A stretch of 33,305 nucleotides of DNA from Methanobacteriota archaeon. GTDB taxonomy: Archaea > Thermoplasmatota > Poseidoniia > Poseidoniales > Poseidoniaceae. Shown here piece by piece: positions 25,477-33,160 of the stretch. A program made the position numbers and the translations under genes. Positions within the stretch are counted from its first letter, which is position 1. The number at the start of each line of letters is the position of its first letter. The notes under the pieces are model-generated. The model saw only the letters and a list, made by a program, of their open reading frames with translations, was not told the DNA's origin and ran no database searches. The stretch lies in contig PBDU01000010.1 of assembly GCA_002718195.1 (NCBI GenBank), positions 139,585 to 172,889 of the forward strand, read 5' to 3'.

Positions 25477-26748
25477 ATGAATCTGAATCAATTTGTTGAG
25501 AGATTAATCTTTCACCACCAACAAGGTAGAATCGAAAAATCGTCCCTTCTCTCTATCATTGAAGCTGAGGGGAAAACCGGGCAAGATTTCGGTATTTTAG
25601 AAGACCCTATTGCCGAAAGAAGGGATACTAAGCCATTCGTTATAGGCTCACTAAATCTTGTTGCAATGGGTTTAGTTTTGACTGGTTTGTGGTATTTCTT
25701 CGACCTCATCGACTTGTCTTGGGCAGCAACTGAAGTTGCGTTTTGGGTAGTGTCAAGCATCATAGTTTCAAGCCTAATGTACTTCTGGAGAAAAGGGGTA
25801 AGCAACACAATCATGGAAGTACACATGATATTCGCAATCGGTTTCCTTGTAAACAATTATTTTGTCACTGAGATATTATGGGATTTCGGGTATTTGGATG
25901 AATTTAGTGCCACTGACGTAATTCTGTGGTCGTTAAACTTCATTTCTGCCCTGGCTATTCTGATATTTTCTAATTACACTGCAAACAAGTTGGACTTGAA
26001 ATTCTCAAAAATACTTGCTGGGTTGATGTTTAACCTTCCACTCATAAGTATTGTTTACTTTTCATCTATGTGGGCTACCCAATCAACTATGGTTGCTCTT
26101 TTGCTAATTCTAACCATTGTCTCTGCCTATGTATATGTTTTTTCAAAGTATAATGATGCTCAAACAGATGGTTATGCCGTTGGAAGGTCAATCTGGATTC
26201 ATGAAAGTCTAATCTGGGCTGCTTGGTTTGTTCCATTTATTGTTGCAGATGCCATAGTGCAATCGGATGCTTGGCGGGCAACTCCACTGGAAAGATTCTA
26301 TTGGTCTATTGTAATGATTGTAATTATAGCTTCATTTACTGGATTGGGGTTATATTTCCTAAATAGGAATGAGGTCCAAAGAGAAAGGAACAATAATTAT
26401 TATTTGGCAATTTTCTATACACTGTCCTTCAGTTGGATGCCAATAATTGCGAGTAGAAATTTTGTTGACTACATTTTTGGAGATGATTGGGTAATTTATT
26501 GGCTTCCGCCTATGTTGTTTGTTTACGGTTTAGCGAGTGTTATAGTTGGAGGAGAGCCGTTTACTACGAAGATTCCTAAAGAAGAAGTTGGACTTAGATG
26601 GTTTAACAGAACAATGATTTCTTTATTCATTTTGTATTTTGTATGTTTTATCATCGAATGGTTAGAAGAATTTGCATTCTACGTATTCATACCAATCGGA
26701 GTTTTCATAGCCGGATATTTCACTTTGACCTCATTAAAGGAAGACTAG
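25477..26748 (+). CDS. Polytopic membrane protein, unknown
   Basis: A 423-residue protein with a soluble head of about 55 residues (FVERLIFHHQQGRIEKSSLL) and about 10-12 hydrophobic helices to the end. The layout, a short cytoplasmic domain then many helices, recalls DUF2157-type proteins, but I cannot confirm it. I chose the ATG at 25477; the frame is open up to 25258 but that part crosses the tRNA gene. It precedes another polytopic membrane gene by 66 bases on the same strand. Confidence 0.7.
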   Translation: MNLNQFVERLIFHHQQGRIEKSSLLSIIEAEGKTGQDFGILEDPIAERRDTKPFVIGSLNLVAMGLVLTGLWYFFDLIDLSWAATEVAFWVVSSIIVSSLMYFWRKGVSNTIMEVHMIFAIGFLVNNYFVTEILWDFGYLDEFSATDVILWSLNFISALAILIFSNYTANKLDLKFSKILAGLMFNLPLISIVYFSSMWATQSTMVALLLILTIVSAYVYVFSKYNDAQTDGYAVGRSIWIHESLIWAAWFVPFIVADAIVQSDAWRATPLERFYWSIVMIVIIASFTGLGLYFLNRNEVQRERNNNYYLAIFYTLSFSWMPIIASRNFVDYIFGDDWVIYWLPPMLFVYGLASVIVGGEPFTTKIPKEEVGLRWFNRTMISLFILYFVCFIIEWLEEFAFYVFIPIGVFIAGYFTLTSLKED

Positions 26749-26814
26749 CAAGTTCAGAGCAACTTACAGTAATGATAAGATTATTTTATGAATTGCAATT
26801 GAATAGTATTCTTC

Positions 26815-28023
26815 ATGGCTGGCGACCACTCGCATGAAGGAACTCATTTTTTGTCCTCTTTTCCAGTAATATTTTTTGGTTCGCTGGCAATTGCTGGAAT
26901 TATTGCTTTCATCCTACATAATAGATTGAAGGGTCTTCCTAAAATCGGTCAAAAATATTACGATCCAATCGTTCTAATTTTGGGAATGTGGTGTTTAGTT
27001 GGTCTGCTAATAGATGCTTTCGCCCACATCGCAGGAGAGGTAGATGATACGTTCTTTACTCCTTGGCATGCGATTTGGTATTCTGGTTCTGCGGCATATG
27101 GCGCATACATATTCTATGCAATCCTTCCTGAAGGTGGCTTCCAGCAATTGATTAAATCGCCATTCTCAGTCCTCAAAGGCATAGAAAATCATCACAAACC
27201 AGGAGTCTATGGAATAATTGTATTCGCAATTTCTGGTTTCGGTGATATGATCTGGCATGAATTGCTAGGCGTAGAAGAAAATACTGACATCTTACTCTCT
27301 CCCACCCATATTGGATTGTTTACAGGTCTGATTATGTCTGTAACAGCACCTGTTTGGTCCGCTTGGGCTGATGCAAAATCAGGCAAGGATGGGCTTAAGT
27401 CTCAGCTTTTACTAGTATTTGGAGTTGGGGCAGCTTGGACTGTTTGTTTACTGATGTTTAAATATGCTAACCTTTGGTTAGCCCCTCTACAGAGTTATTG
27501 TTATTCAGCGACACTGGATTATTGTTGGTATTCAGATTACAATGAGGCCCTTCAAATTGGGCTCAGATCAATGTACATACAAGCAGCATTAACCACTGCA
27601 GTTCTAGCAGTCTTTTTGCAAAGATGGTCTCCAGAGCGTGGTTCAATGTTCGTTTTATTTTCTTTTAATGCCCTAGGGGTATGGGTCTATTCTACATTTG
27701 ATTATTCCTTATTGTGGATGGGATTAATCTTAGCGGTAATAGCAGAGATTTTTGTTTTCATTCACAGGATGAAGGGACCAAAGTGGTACATACCCTTCAT
27801 GGTCGCTATGCAAATAATCGTCTTGATTGGATTCATGTTGATATCTACAGCCGATATTTCAGATACAAGATATTGGATTGAAGGAGTTAATCTGCATGTA
27901 ATTCCATTTGGATGGAGCATCCACTCAACTGTTGGTTCCATCGTTGTCTCTGCTACAATAGCGTGGGTTGGAAGCATAATTGCATTCCCAAGCAAGATGC
28001 CGAAAGAATTGCCTGTTAAATGA
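26815..28023 (+). CDS. Polytopic membrane protein with duplicated Asp/His motifs
   Basis: A 402-residue protein with about 10 membrane helices. It has two similar motifs: D67-x3-H71 followed by TPWH (H85), and D144-x3-H148 followed by SPTH (H165). Near the C-terminus is GWSIHSTVGSIVV. Patterns of the form D-x2-WH ... LLSPTH and S-x-H are familiar from an uncharacterised membrane family in actinobacteria and other phyla. The paired ligands suggest metal or haem binding within the membrane. The N-terminus is His-rich (GDHSHEGTH). ATG at 26815. It ends 3 bases before the stop of the convergent HAD gene. Function unknown. Confidence 0.72.
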   Translation: MAGDHSHEGTHFLSSFPVIFFGSLAIAGIIAFILHNRLKGLPKIGQKYYDPIVLILGMWCLVGLLIDAFAHIAGEVDDTFFTPWHAIWYSGSAAYGAYIFYAILPEGGFQQLIKSPFSVLKGIENHHKPGVYGIIVFAISGFGDMIWHELLGVEENTDILLSPTHIGLFTGLIMSVTAPVWSAWADAKSGKDGLKSQLLLVFGVGAAWTVCLLMFKYANLWLAPLQSYCYSATLDYCWYSDYNEALQIGLRSMYIQAALTTAVLAVFLQRWSPERGSMFVLFSFNALGVWVYSTFDYSLLWMGLILAVIAEIFVFIHRMKGPKWYIPFMVAMQIIVLIGFMLISTADISDTRYWIEGVNLHVIPFGWSIHSTVGSIVVSATIAWVGSIIAFPSKMPKELPVK

Positions 28024-28026
28024 AAT

Positions 28027-28698
28027 TCAAGGTAATTTCCAGGAAACCTGCTTCCATCCATTCTCTTCAGAATGCTTCTTTAGCGGACCTTCTGGATTAA
28101 CTGATATTGGATTACCACATAAGCGCATGAACCAAGAATCAGCGTGGGTATTTCCATATCCATAACACTGAGAAAGGTCGTGCCCATTTTCCTTAGCATC
28201 AGCCTCTACAATAGGAGCCTTACCCTTTCTTCTTGGAACCGACCAGCCCTTCTCTGAACCTGATAGTCTTCCTTCTCTAATATCTGGACCACATCCATAG
28301 ATTGTATCCATCTTCAGTGCTCTGCCCATTTGCTCAGCCATCGGGGCAACTGTTGCAGTAACCAGCACCAACCTGTGTCCTTGTTCTCTATGCCAATCTA
28401 GGCGAGACTGAGCATCCTTTGGAATACATTGAATCAATTTATTTTGAACGAGATCCTTGGACATCTGTTCGAGCACTTCCCACTTAACTCCGGTAAAGTG
28501 ACCACGGTTTCTTGCAGCATCATACCCGGATTTTCCAGTTAATAGCCCAACAAGATAGCGGGTTGTCCAAGATACAAGTCCAACTGGTATTCTCCAAGGT
28601 CTTTTTTTGGTAAGGTATGCTGTTAGAGTTTTTTCTGAACTAGCATCAAGAAGGGTTCCATCAAGGTCGAAGTAAGCAGCTACTTCGGTGCCTTCCAT
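28027..28698 (-). CDS. HAD-superfamily phosphatase, subfamily IB
   Basis: Phosphoserine-phosphatase-like HAD hydrolase. Motif I is FDLDGTLLD (nucleophile Asp11, acid Asp13), motif II LVLVTATVAP, motif III around RRKGKAPIV, and motif IV CYGYGNTHADSWFM, where Asn replaces the first Asp of the usual DS-x2-D. The C-terminus has GNPISVNPEGPL, common in the IB group. At 223 residues it includes the helical cap. The substrate is not predictable; relatives act on phosphoserine or lipid phosphates. It lies 29 bases after the small basic gene and is likely in an operon with the TPR gene. Confidence 0.85.
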   Translation of the reverse strand: MEGTEVAAYFDLDGTLLDASSEKTLTAYLTKKRPWRIPVGLVSWTTRYLVGLLTGKSGYDAARNRGHFTGVKWEVLEQMSKDLVQNKLIQCIPKDAQSRLDWHREQGHRLVLVTATVAPMAEQMGRALKMDTIYGCGPDIREGRLSGSEKGWSVPRRKGKAPIVEADAKENGHDLSQCYGYGNTHADSWFMRLCGNPISVNPEGPLKKHSEENGWKQVSWKLP

Positions 28699-28727
28699 GA
28701 CTTTGCTAGGATATTATGGACTTGAAA

Positions 28728-29015
28728 TCATTGGTCATCAGGAGCCACTTTACAGCCTATTTCTCCATAAACACGCCTACCAGCCTTGTGGTCTTGCCAC
28801 CAAGTGACTCTTGATTTTAGATATCTTGGGATGAAAAATCCTACTTTCCTTGGAGTTAATCCATGATTTTTCATTTGTTTATCATTAGTCAAATTTCCTA
28901 CAATTGATTGGGCTGAACAGCCTGGGTTAGCGAGTATGAAATCCAATACTTCTATTTTCAATCTCTCAAGTCTTGCTAATTTTTGTGCTCCGGGACCTAC
29001 TCTCCTTGGTGGCAT
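28728..29015 (-). CDS. Small basic protein, possibly winged helix
   Basis: A 95-residue basic protein. After a PPRRVGPG start, residues 15-70 look like a helix-turn-helix (LKIEVLDFILANPGCSAQSIV, then LTPRKVGFFIPRYLKS), followed by a WW pair and a short strand. This suggests DNA or RNA binding. No named family recognised. ATG at 29015, 54 bases after the TPR gene and 29 bases before the HAD gene. Confidence 0.6.
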   Translation of the reverse strand: MPPRRVGPGAQKLARLERLKIEVLDFILANPGCSAQSIVGNLTNDKQMKNHGLTPRKVGFFIPRYLKSRVTWWQDHKAGRRVYGEIGCKVAPDDQ

Positions 29016-29069
29016 AAGGAGTAAAAATATCCTCTAAGAATATGAAACAATTGGTGTAATTAGATGCAA

Positions 29070-30827
29070 TCAGTCGCAGCAAGTCTTCTGTAGTGCATCT
29101 TGAGCACAGAAACAGGTCTTTGCAGGAACGATATCGGCTCTTGCGCTTCTTTGCTCGAATAATTTAGTTACCTCAGCAAGCTCTTCAGGCGCATCTCCAC
29201 GTGCCTCAAGACATAGTTTGAGACCAAGAAGCCCCCACATGTTGTCTTTCCATAATTCGATGTCGGCACGATATACTTCTTCCGCCTCTTCGATATGTCC
29301 TTGTTCGAACAAAAGAGCACCAAGGATGTGGCGAACTGGTTGCATTTGACCCCAAGGCTCGTTGTATGCAAGGTTTAGAGAGAGATTGACTCCTCTTCGC
29401 AATTCATCAAATGCTGCTGAAAAGTCATGTGGCTCGCCTGCTTGCTTAGCTAAGAATTGTCTTCTGTACTCAATTTCAGCCTCGAGAATTGATGCATTCA
29501 CGTTTAGAATAGATGGTCCATCATTAGGATCTTGATACATGAAATTGTTATGCATCATTCTTCCAGCTAATGCAGGATTTTGCAATGCTTCCTTGAATAG
29601 GGCTTGTTCTGCTTCAGCTTCTGGAACCATGCCTTTGGAAGCATATGCGACTCCACGAGCATAGTGTTGCGTAGCAATTGTGGCTGGGAAAACATCTCTG
29701 TCGGTATACATTGGCTCTGAGAGAATCTCATCCCACTTACCGAATCTAATCATAACATGCCATGGCATTGTCACATATGATTCAAGGAATATTGCACCCA
29801 TTGGAATTATGCCTGCAAGCATGAATTGAGCTCCATGGTTTGCATCCCCTGCGGGTAATGTGTCAACAGCCTTGCGCGCATATTTCAGAGCAGTTGCATA
29901 CTGACCGTCAAACATTGCACACCAAACAACAAAGTGGTGGTTGTGCATTCTGTAGAATTTGTAGAATTGTGACTCATTGCCGGTTATTTCGACATAGTGG
30001 TCGTCAGCTTCAACCGCAGCAATATTACACTCTATCGCTTCTTTCCATTGCCCAACCCATGCATCGATGTGTGATGGCATGTGAACTAAATGCCCCAAAC
30101 CTGGCATCCTGGTCCTAAGTACATCGGCTGCAAAAAGTGCTTTTTCTGGGAACGGAGATAATTCCAATGCGTGGCAGTACAGGTGACATAGTGCTGGATC
30201 AACTCTTGCATCTGGGTTGGATTCAAATGCATCCTCCATGATTTTTACCAAAAGAAGGGTATTGTCATCAGCAGGAGTTATTTCACCAGTTTCAGTATTC
30301 TTATCCCAAAGTTGCCATGCTTTCAAATTCATCAGTGCCTCTACATAGAGAGCGGTTACTGCTAGATTGCCAGCATACTTCTCGTAGAGTGGAGCCATTG
30401 CTTTGGCAAAAGCAACATTGAGTTCAGGCGTATTTCCCATGTTTAGAACTGTGGGGTCTGCAGCGTCTCGTGCTTCTGCAGTGTGGCGCTTAGATAGTGC
30501 CATAATCAGATCCTTCTCAATTTCAGTGCAGTGGTCCATTACGGAAATTGCCTGCTGGATTGCATCATATCCTGAGCCTAACCCCGGAGCCCAGTTGTAG
30601 TTGGAAGACAAGCAGTATGCAATTCCCCAATAAGCCATAGCGCAGTTTGGGTCCATTTCAGTACAAGCACTGAAACATGCTATTGCTTGTTCATGGTTGT
30701 AGTTGAGGTAGTGCCCATATGCTTCTACAAACTTCTTTTTTACTTCATCATTAGCGCAGGTTACGGTTGTGGCAAAGGCATAATTGGACTCAAGTCCAAA
30801 GTCATAATCTTGTGGTGCAAACATCAT
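29070..30827 (-). CDS. TPR-repeat protein with histidine-rich motifs
   Basis: A 585-residue soluble protein of helical repeats. A clear TPR-type pair is at about 40-75 (YNHEQAIACFSACTEMDPNCAMAYWG), and others near 270-335 and 520-560. It belongs to a widespread uncharacterised group marked by CHALELSPFPEKAL and GLGHLVHMPSHIDAW. Histidines cluster further in MHNHHFVVW and DANHGAQF, and the C-terminus has CFC and CC pairs, so metal binding is possible. There is no signal peptide. ATG-ATG at 30827. It heads a three-gene minus-strand run with the small basic protein and the HAD phosphatase. Confidence 0.8.
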   Translation of the reverse strand: MMFAPQDYDFGLESNYAFATTVTCANDEVKKKFVEAYGHYLNYNHEQAIACFSACTEMDPNCAMAYWGIAYCLSSNYNWAPGLGSGYDAIQQAISVMDHCTEIEKDLIMALSKRHTAEARDAADPTVLNMGNTPELNVAFAKAMAPLYEKYAGNLAVTALYVEALMNLKAWQLWDKNTETGEITPADDNTLLLVKIMEDAFESNPDARVDPALCHLYCHALELSPFPEKALFAADVLRTRMPGLGHLVHMPSHIDAWVGQWKEAIECNIAAVEADDHYVEITGNESQFYKFYRMHNHHFVVWCAMFDGQYATALKYARKAVDTLPAGDANHGAQFMLAGIIPMGAIFLESYVTMPWHVMIRFGKWDEILSEPMYTDRDVFPATIATQHYARGVAYASKGMVPEAEAEQALFKEALQNPALAGRMMHNNFMYQDPNDGPSILNVNASILEAEIEYRRQFLAKQAGEPHDFSAAFDELRRGVNLSLNLAYNEPWGQMQPVRHILGALLFEQGHIEEAEEVYRADIELWKDNMWGLLGLKLCLEARGDAPEELAEVTKLFEQRSARADIVPAKTCFCAQDALQKTCCD

Positions 30828-30910
30828 GATTTAACCGAAATTTTTCATGCATATAAGTCCTTGTCCGATAATAATTGGTCTTAAAATATAACAACTATTC
30901 ACCAAGAATC

Positions 30911-31291
30911 ATGCCCCAGGGGGAAAAACGAAGGAAGTCCTTCAAAGCAAATTCTCCTGCAATGAAAGAATGGTATGACAACCACCAAAAAAGGCAAGGA
31001 GCGGATGAAAGCAATAGTAATTCAGGCCTTGCAAGTGGATTTTTCGGACCCATTTTGGCTGGATTTTGCTATTTTATGGTAGGTGGGGCTGTAAATGGAG
31101 ATGGCTCCTGGGGAATGGTTGTAGTTGTCTTCGTGGCATATGTCATCTGGCTAATTACATCGCTGGTTATGTTCCTTAATTACAGGTATAAAGAGAAGCA
31201 TGCCCAGAAGCACGGCTCGTTTTATTCACTTATCCTAGCCATTGCAATAGCGATAATTTTCGTCATCTATAATTTGATCTTCTCAACATAA
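30911..31291 (+). CDS. Small three-helix membrane protein, unknown
   Basis: A 126-residue protein from the ATG at 30911; an upstream TTG frame start at 30875 is unlikely. The basic, polar head (MPQGEKRRKS, about 45 residues) is cytoplasmic. Three hydrophobic segments follow (about 46-66, 71-95, 103-124). No family recognised. A TATA-like AAAATATAAC lies about 20 bases before the start. It is divergent from the TPR gene across 83 bases. Confidence 0.6.
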   Translation: MPQGEKRRKSFKANSPAMKEWYDNHQKRQGADESNSNSGLASGFFGPILAGFCYFMVGGAVNGDGSWGMVVVVFVAYVIWLITSLVMFLNYRYKEKHAQKHGSFYSLILAIAIAIIFVIYNLIFST

Positions 31292-31306
31292 TACCTAGAT
31301 GATAAT

Positions 31307-31321
31307 TTTCAAAATTTGAAA
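31307..31321. repeat. Short perfect palindrome upstream of the RHH gene
   Basis: TTTCAAA and TTTGAAA around a central A form a 15-base palindrome, 16 bases after the stop of the small membrane gene and about 20 bases before the larger inverted repeat. It could be a second operator or part of a transcript end. In AT-rich spacer DNA, chance is also possible. Confidence 0.4.
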
Positions 31322-31340
31322 CAATAATTGACTAAATCAT

Positions 31341-31370
31341 AATATAACCCCATTATTAACGGGTTATATT
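31341..31370. promoter_or_regulatory. Perfect 10-10-10 inverted repeat, likely operator over the TATA box
   Basis: AATATAACCC (31341-31350) and GGGTTATATT (31361-31370) are exact reverse complements separated by 10 bases. The right arm runs into TTATATTTATATT, the likely TATA box, about 28 bases before the ATG at 31399. A protein bound here would block promoter recognition. The gene downstream encodes a ribbon-helix-helix N-terminus, a fold that binds such repeats and often represses its own promoter. Confidence 0.65.
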
Positions 31371-31398
31371 TATATTGGTTACACTTTACGCTACAGCC

Positions 31399-32286
31399 AT
31401 GGGCAAAAAAGTGAACATTTACCTAGATGATGCAACTCTAAGATTATGGGAAAAAATTCCCATTGGGGAACGTAGTTCGATTATTAAAGGCGCAATTAGA
31501 AACAATTCAAGCAATGAACCTGTTGATCCAAGAACGGAGATGATAAACATGAAATTAGCAGAATTAGATAAAGTAAGCATTGAAATTAAAAATTTAGAAT
31601 TGAAACGAGACATGCTACGAACAGAACTAACCAATTTAAGATCTGGAGAGGAGATGATAAAAATCTCCAAAGAAGAATTTTGGAATACAATTAACGATAG
31701 AGCTGTTGTTTATTTACAAAATGAATCTGTTTACAAATCATATTCTGGAAAATCAGCGTATTCGATCTTTAATGTTGAAAATCAGAAAATATTCATCAGT
31801 AATTTAAGGACGAAAAGAAATAATTCTAACTTTTCAAAAAGGACTACTGACATTGCAATAGACAGATTAATCGCACATGGAGGGAAAATTCCAGTAGGGC
31901 AGTTTATTCCTGTAAAGATGCATGAGTATACTGTAGTAGCATTACACCCCAATTTAATGGAAAAAGATGGGTTTGTTTGTTGGATAAATGAAGATGTGGT
32001 TCCAGTAACGGATGAAATGATACCACTTCACAACAACCAAATGCCACCTGAAGAATGGGTTTCAACGGATAATTTCTTGGCTGCTTTGATAGATGGAAAA
32101 AAAGCATTAATTGGACAGGGAAAGAAAATTGTGATTTTCTTCCGTGAGAAACACCCGGTTTTCGGTGTTGATGAAAGCTCAGAATATCCATGGCAGACAA
32201 AATATTGGAAGTGGATTAGCCCAGGTGTTTTGTACTGGGGACATAGTTCGGCAACCCAAAAGGTCGTGGCATTCCCTCAGAACTAG
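31399..32286 (+). CDS. Ribbon-helix-helix protein with coiled coil and unknown C-terminal domain
   Basis: A 295-residue protein from the ATG at 31399; the message is probably leaderless. Residues 1-35 fit a CopG/Arc-type ribbon-helix-helix: strand KKVNIYLDD, helix ATLRLWEKI, turn and helix GERSSIIKGAIRN. Residues 49-82 are a likely coiled coil (KLAELDKVSIEIKNLELKRD). Residues 90-295 are a globular domain I do not recognise, with FSKRTTDIAIDRLIAHGGK and an aromatic end (YWKWISPGVLYWGH). Codons are AT-rich compared with neighbours, suggesting transfer. Likely an autoregulated DNA-binding protein; what the large domain senses or does is unknown. Confidence 0.7.
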   Translation: MGKKVNIYLDDATLRLWEKIPIGERSSIIKGAIRNNSSNEPVDPRTEMINMKLAELDKVSIEIKNLELKRDMLRTELTNLRSGEEMIKISKEEFWNTINDRAVVYLQNESVYKSYSGKSAYSIFNVENQKIFISNLRTKRNNSNFSKRTTDIAIDRLIAHGGKIPVGQFIPVKMHEYTVVALHPNLMEKDGFVCWINEDVVPVTDEMIPLHNNQMPPEEWVSTDNFLAALIDGKKALIGQGKKIVIFFREKHPVFGVDESSEYPWQTKYWKWISPGVLYWGHSSATQKVVAFPQN

Positions 32287-32293
32287 TTGAGAA

Positions 32294-32427
32294 TCAATCA
32301 AACCATTTGTACAGTATAGGGGTCAATCTAAATTTGAATCAAAGGGTAACCTCTGTATCGACCCACTACAAGCCCTTTGATGAGGTCTAAACATATCATT
32401 GGGTTCGGGTTTGGACCCCTTGATTGA
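32294..32427. repeat. Intergenic repeat element A, with nested inverted repeats
   Basis: The 154-base gap between two convergent genes is bounded by TCAATCAA (32294-32301) and its complement TTGATTGA (32420-32427). Inside is a 9-base perfect inverted pair, ATCAAAGGG (32338-32346) and CCCTTTGAT (32373-32381), and a GGGTTC/GGACCC hairpin (32401-32418). Two segments recur in element B: 32337-32359 (20 of 23 bases the same as 33140-33162) and 32366-32381 (14 of 16 the same as 33089-33104). The element lies just 3' of the lipoprotein gene. Confidence 0.6.
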
Positions 32428-32440
32428 CATCTTAGGATGG

Positions 32441-32974
32441 TTATGTCTGCCAAGTAAGGCCATAATAGTGCACGAATACAGTCACGTTCAGGTTTGATTC
32501 AAATTCGGGATCTTCTCTATCGAGATGATACAACCTATCTTGCACGTGGATTCCCCAATAATCAACCCCATCGATAGAAACGTTCCCAAATTGTGTAGCG
32601 TAGTAGGGAGAGCCACATCTTGAGGTCGTTTCGTTTTCCCAAATGTAATACGCTTCTTCAGGAATACCATCATCAATCAGTTCATCTTTGTCGTATTCGA
32701 CACCATCGAGCACTACCATGAATTCGTCATCCACATCAAACTCAGATTGTTCAATGGCAAACAAGACCCCAGTCACATCTTTTACTACGAATGAGTTTCT
32801 CCTACTTTCTTCTATCGCAGTAAGGTTCAGTTCCCCTGACGTGCCGTTTGTCAATTCTTCGAATTGGTTGTCGTGCCCGCTCCAGCATTCCGGCCCCTGT
32901 TCACTCTGTTCAATGCACCCACTTAGAGGTAGGGTTATCAGGAGGAAGACCAGCAGGCTGACAGTGGTTCGCAT
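32441..32974 (-). CDS. Secreted lipoprotein, unknown function
   Basis: A 177-residue exported protein. The signal peptide ends in a lipobox LPLSGC with Cys20, so the mature protein would be lipid-anchored outside the membrane. The mature part is acidic, with cysteines in PECWSG and TSRCGSP and several N-x-S/T sites, and ends in FVHYYGLTWQT. No family recognised. ATG at 32974, with AAAGGA 6 bases upstream. It is flanked on both sides by related intergenic repeat elements. Confidence 0.75.
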   Translation of the reverse strand: MRTTVSLLVFLLITLPLSGCIEQSEQGPECWSGHDNQFEELTNGTSGELNLTAIEESRRNSFVVKDVTGVLFAIEQSEFDVDDEFMVVLDGVEYDKDELIDDGIPEEAYYIWENETTSRCGSPYYATQFGNVSIDGVDYWGIHVQDRLYHLDREDPEFESNLNVTVFVHYYGLTWQT

Positions 32975-33019
32975 GTATTTTCCTTTGGTACCTAAATTTG
33001 TTAAATTAACTGTGGTTTG

Positions 33020-33146
33020 TTTGATTAGGACATCACGAAGAGGCCTCTGCTTACCTGTACAAGCACTCGTAAGGCTTTGACAAAGCCCCTACGAGCCCTC
33101 TGATTGGATCAAAACGAATCGTGGAATTAATGTTCACCTAATCAAA
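33020..33146. repeat. Foldback repeat element B with 10-base terminal inverted repeats
   Basis: TTTGATTAGG (33020-33029) and CCTAATCAAA (33137-33146) are exact reverse complements at the ends of a 127-base stretch. Nested inside are the palindrome AGAGGCCTCT (33039-33048), a short TGCTT/AAGCA pair (33048-33065) and the strong stem-loop at 33066-33095. It shares two direct repeats with element A; one of them (33140-33162) runs into the stop codon of the DUF285 gene. No target-site duplication is seen. Confidence 0.6.
33066..33095. repeat. Strong stem-loop between exported-protein genes
   Basis: CTCGTA pairs with TACGAG, and inside it GGCTTT pairs with AAAGCC around loop GAC, with one unpaired base on the left and two on the right. 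No T-run follows in either direction, so it is not a classic terminator. It lies 66 bases past the stop of the DUF285 gene and 92 bases before the lipoprotein start. Confidence 0.6.
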
Positions 33147-33160
33147 GGGTACCCTATGCA

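Noticed and set aside
32376..32440. Possible C/D-box guide RNA starting at TTTGATGA
   Set aside because: A C-box-like TGATGA is present but no CTGA D box follows at a suitable distance before the lipoprotein gene.
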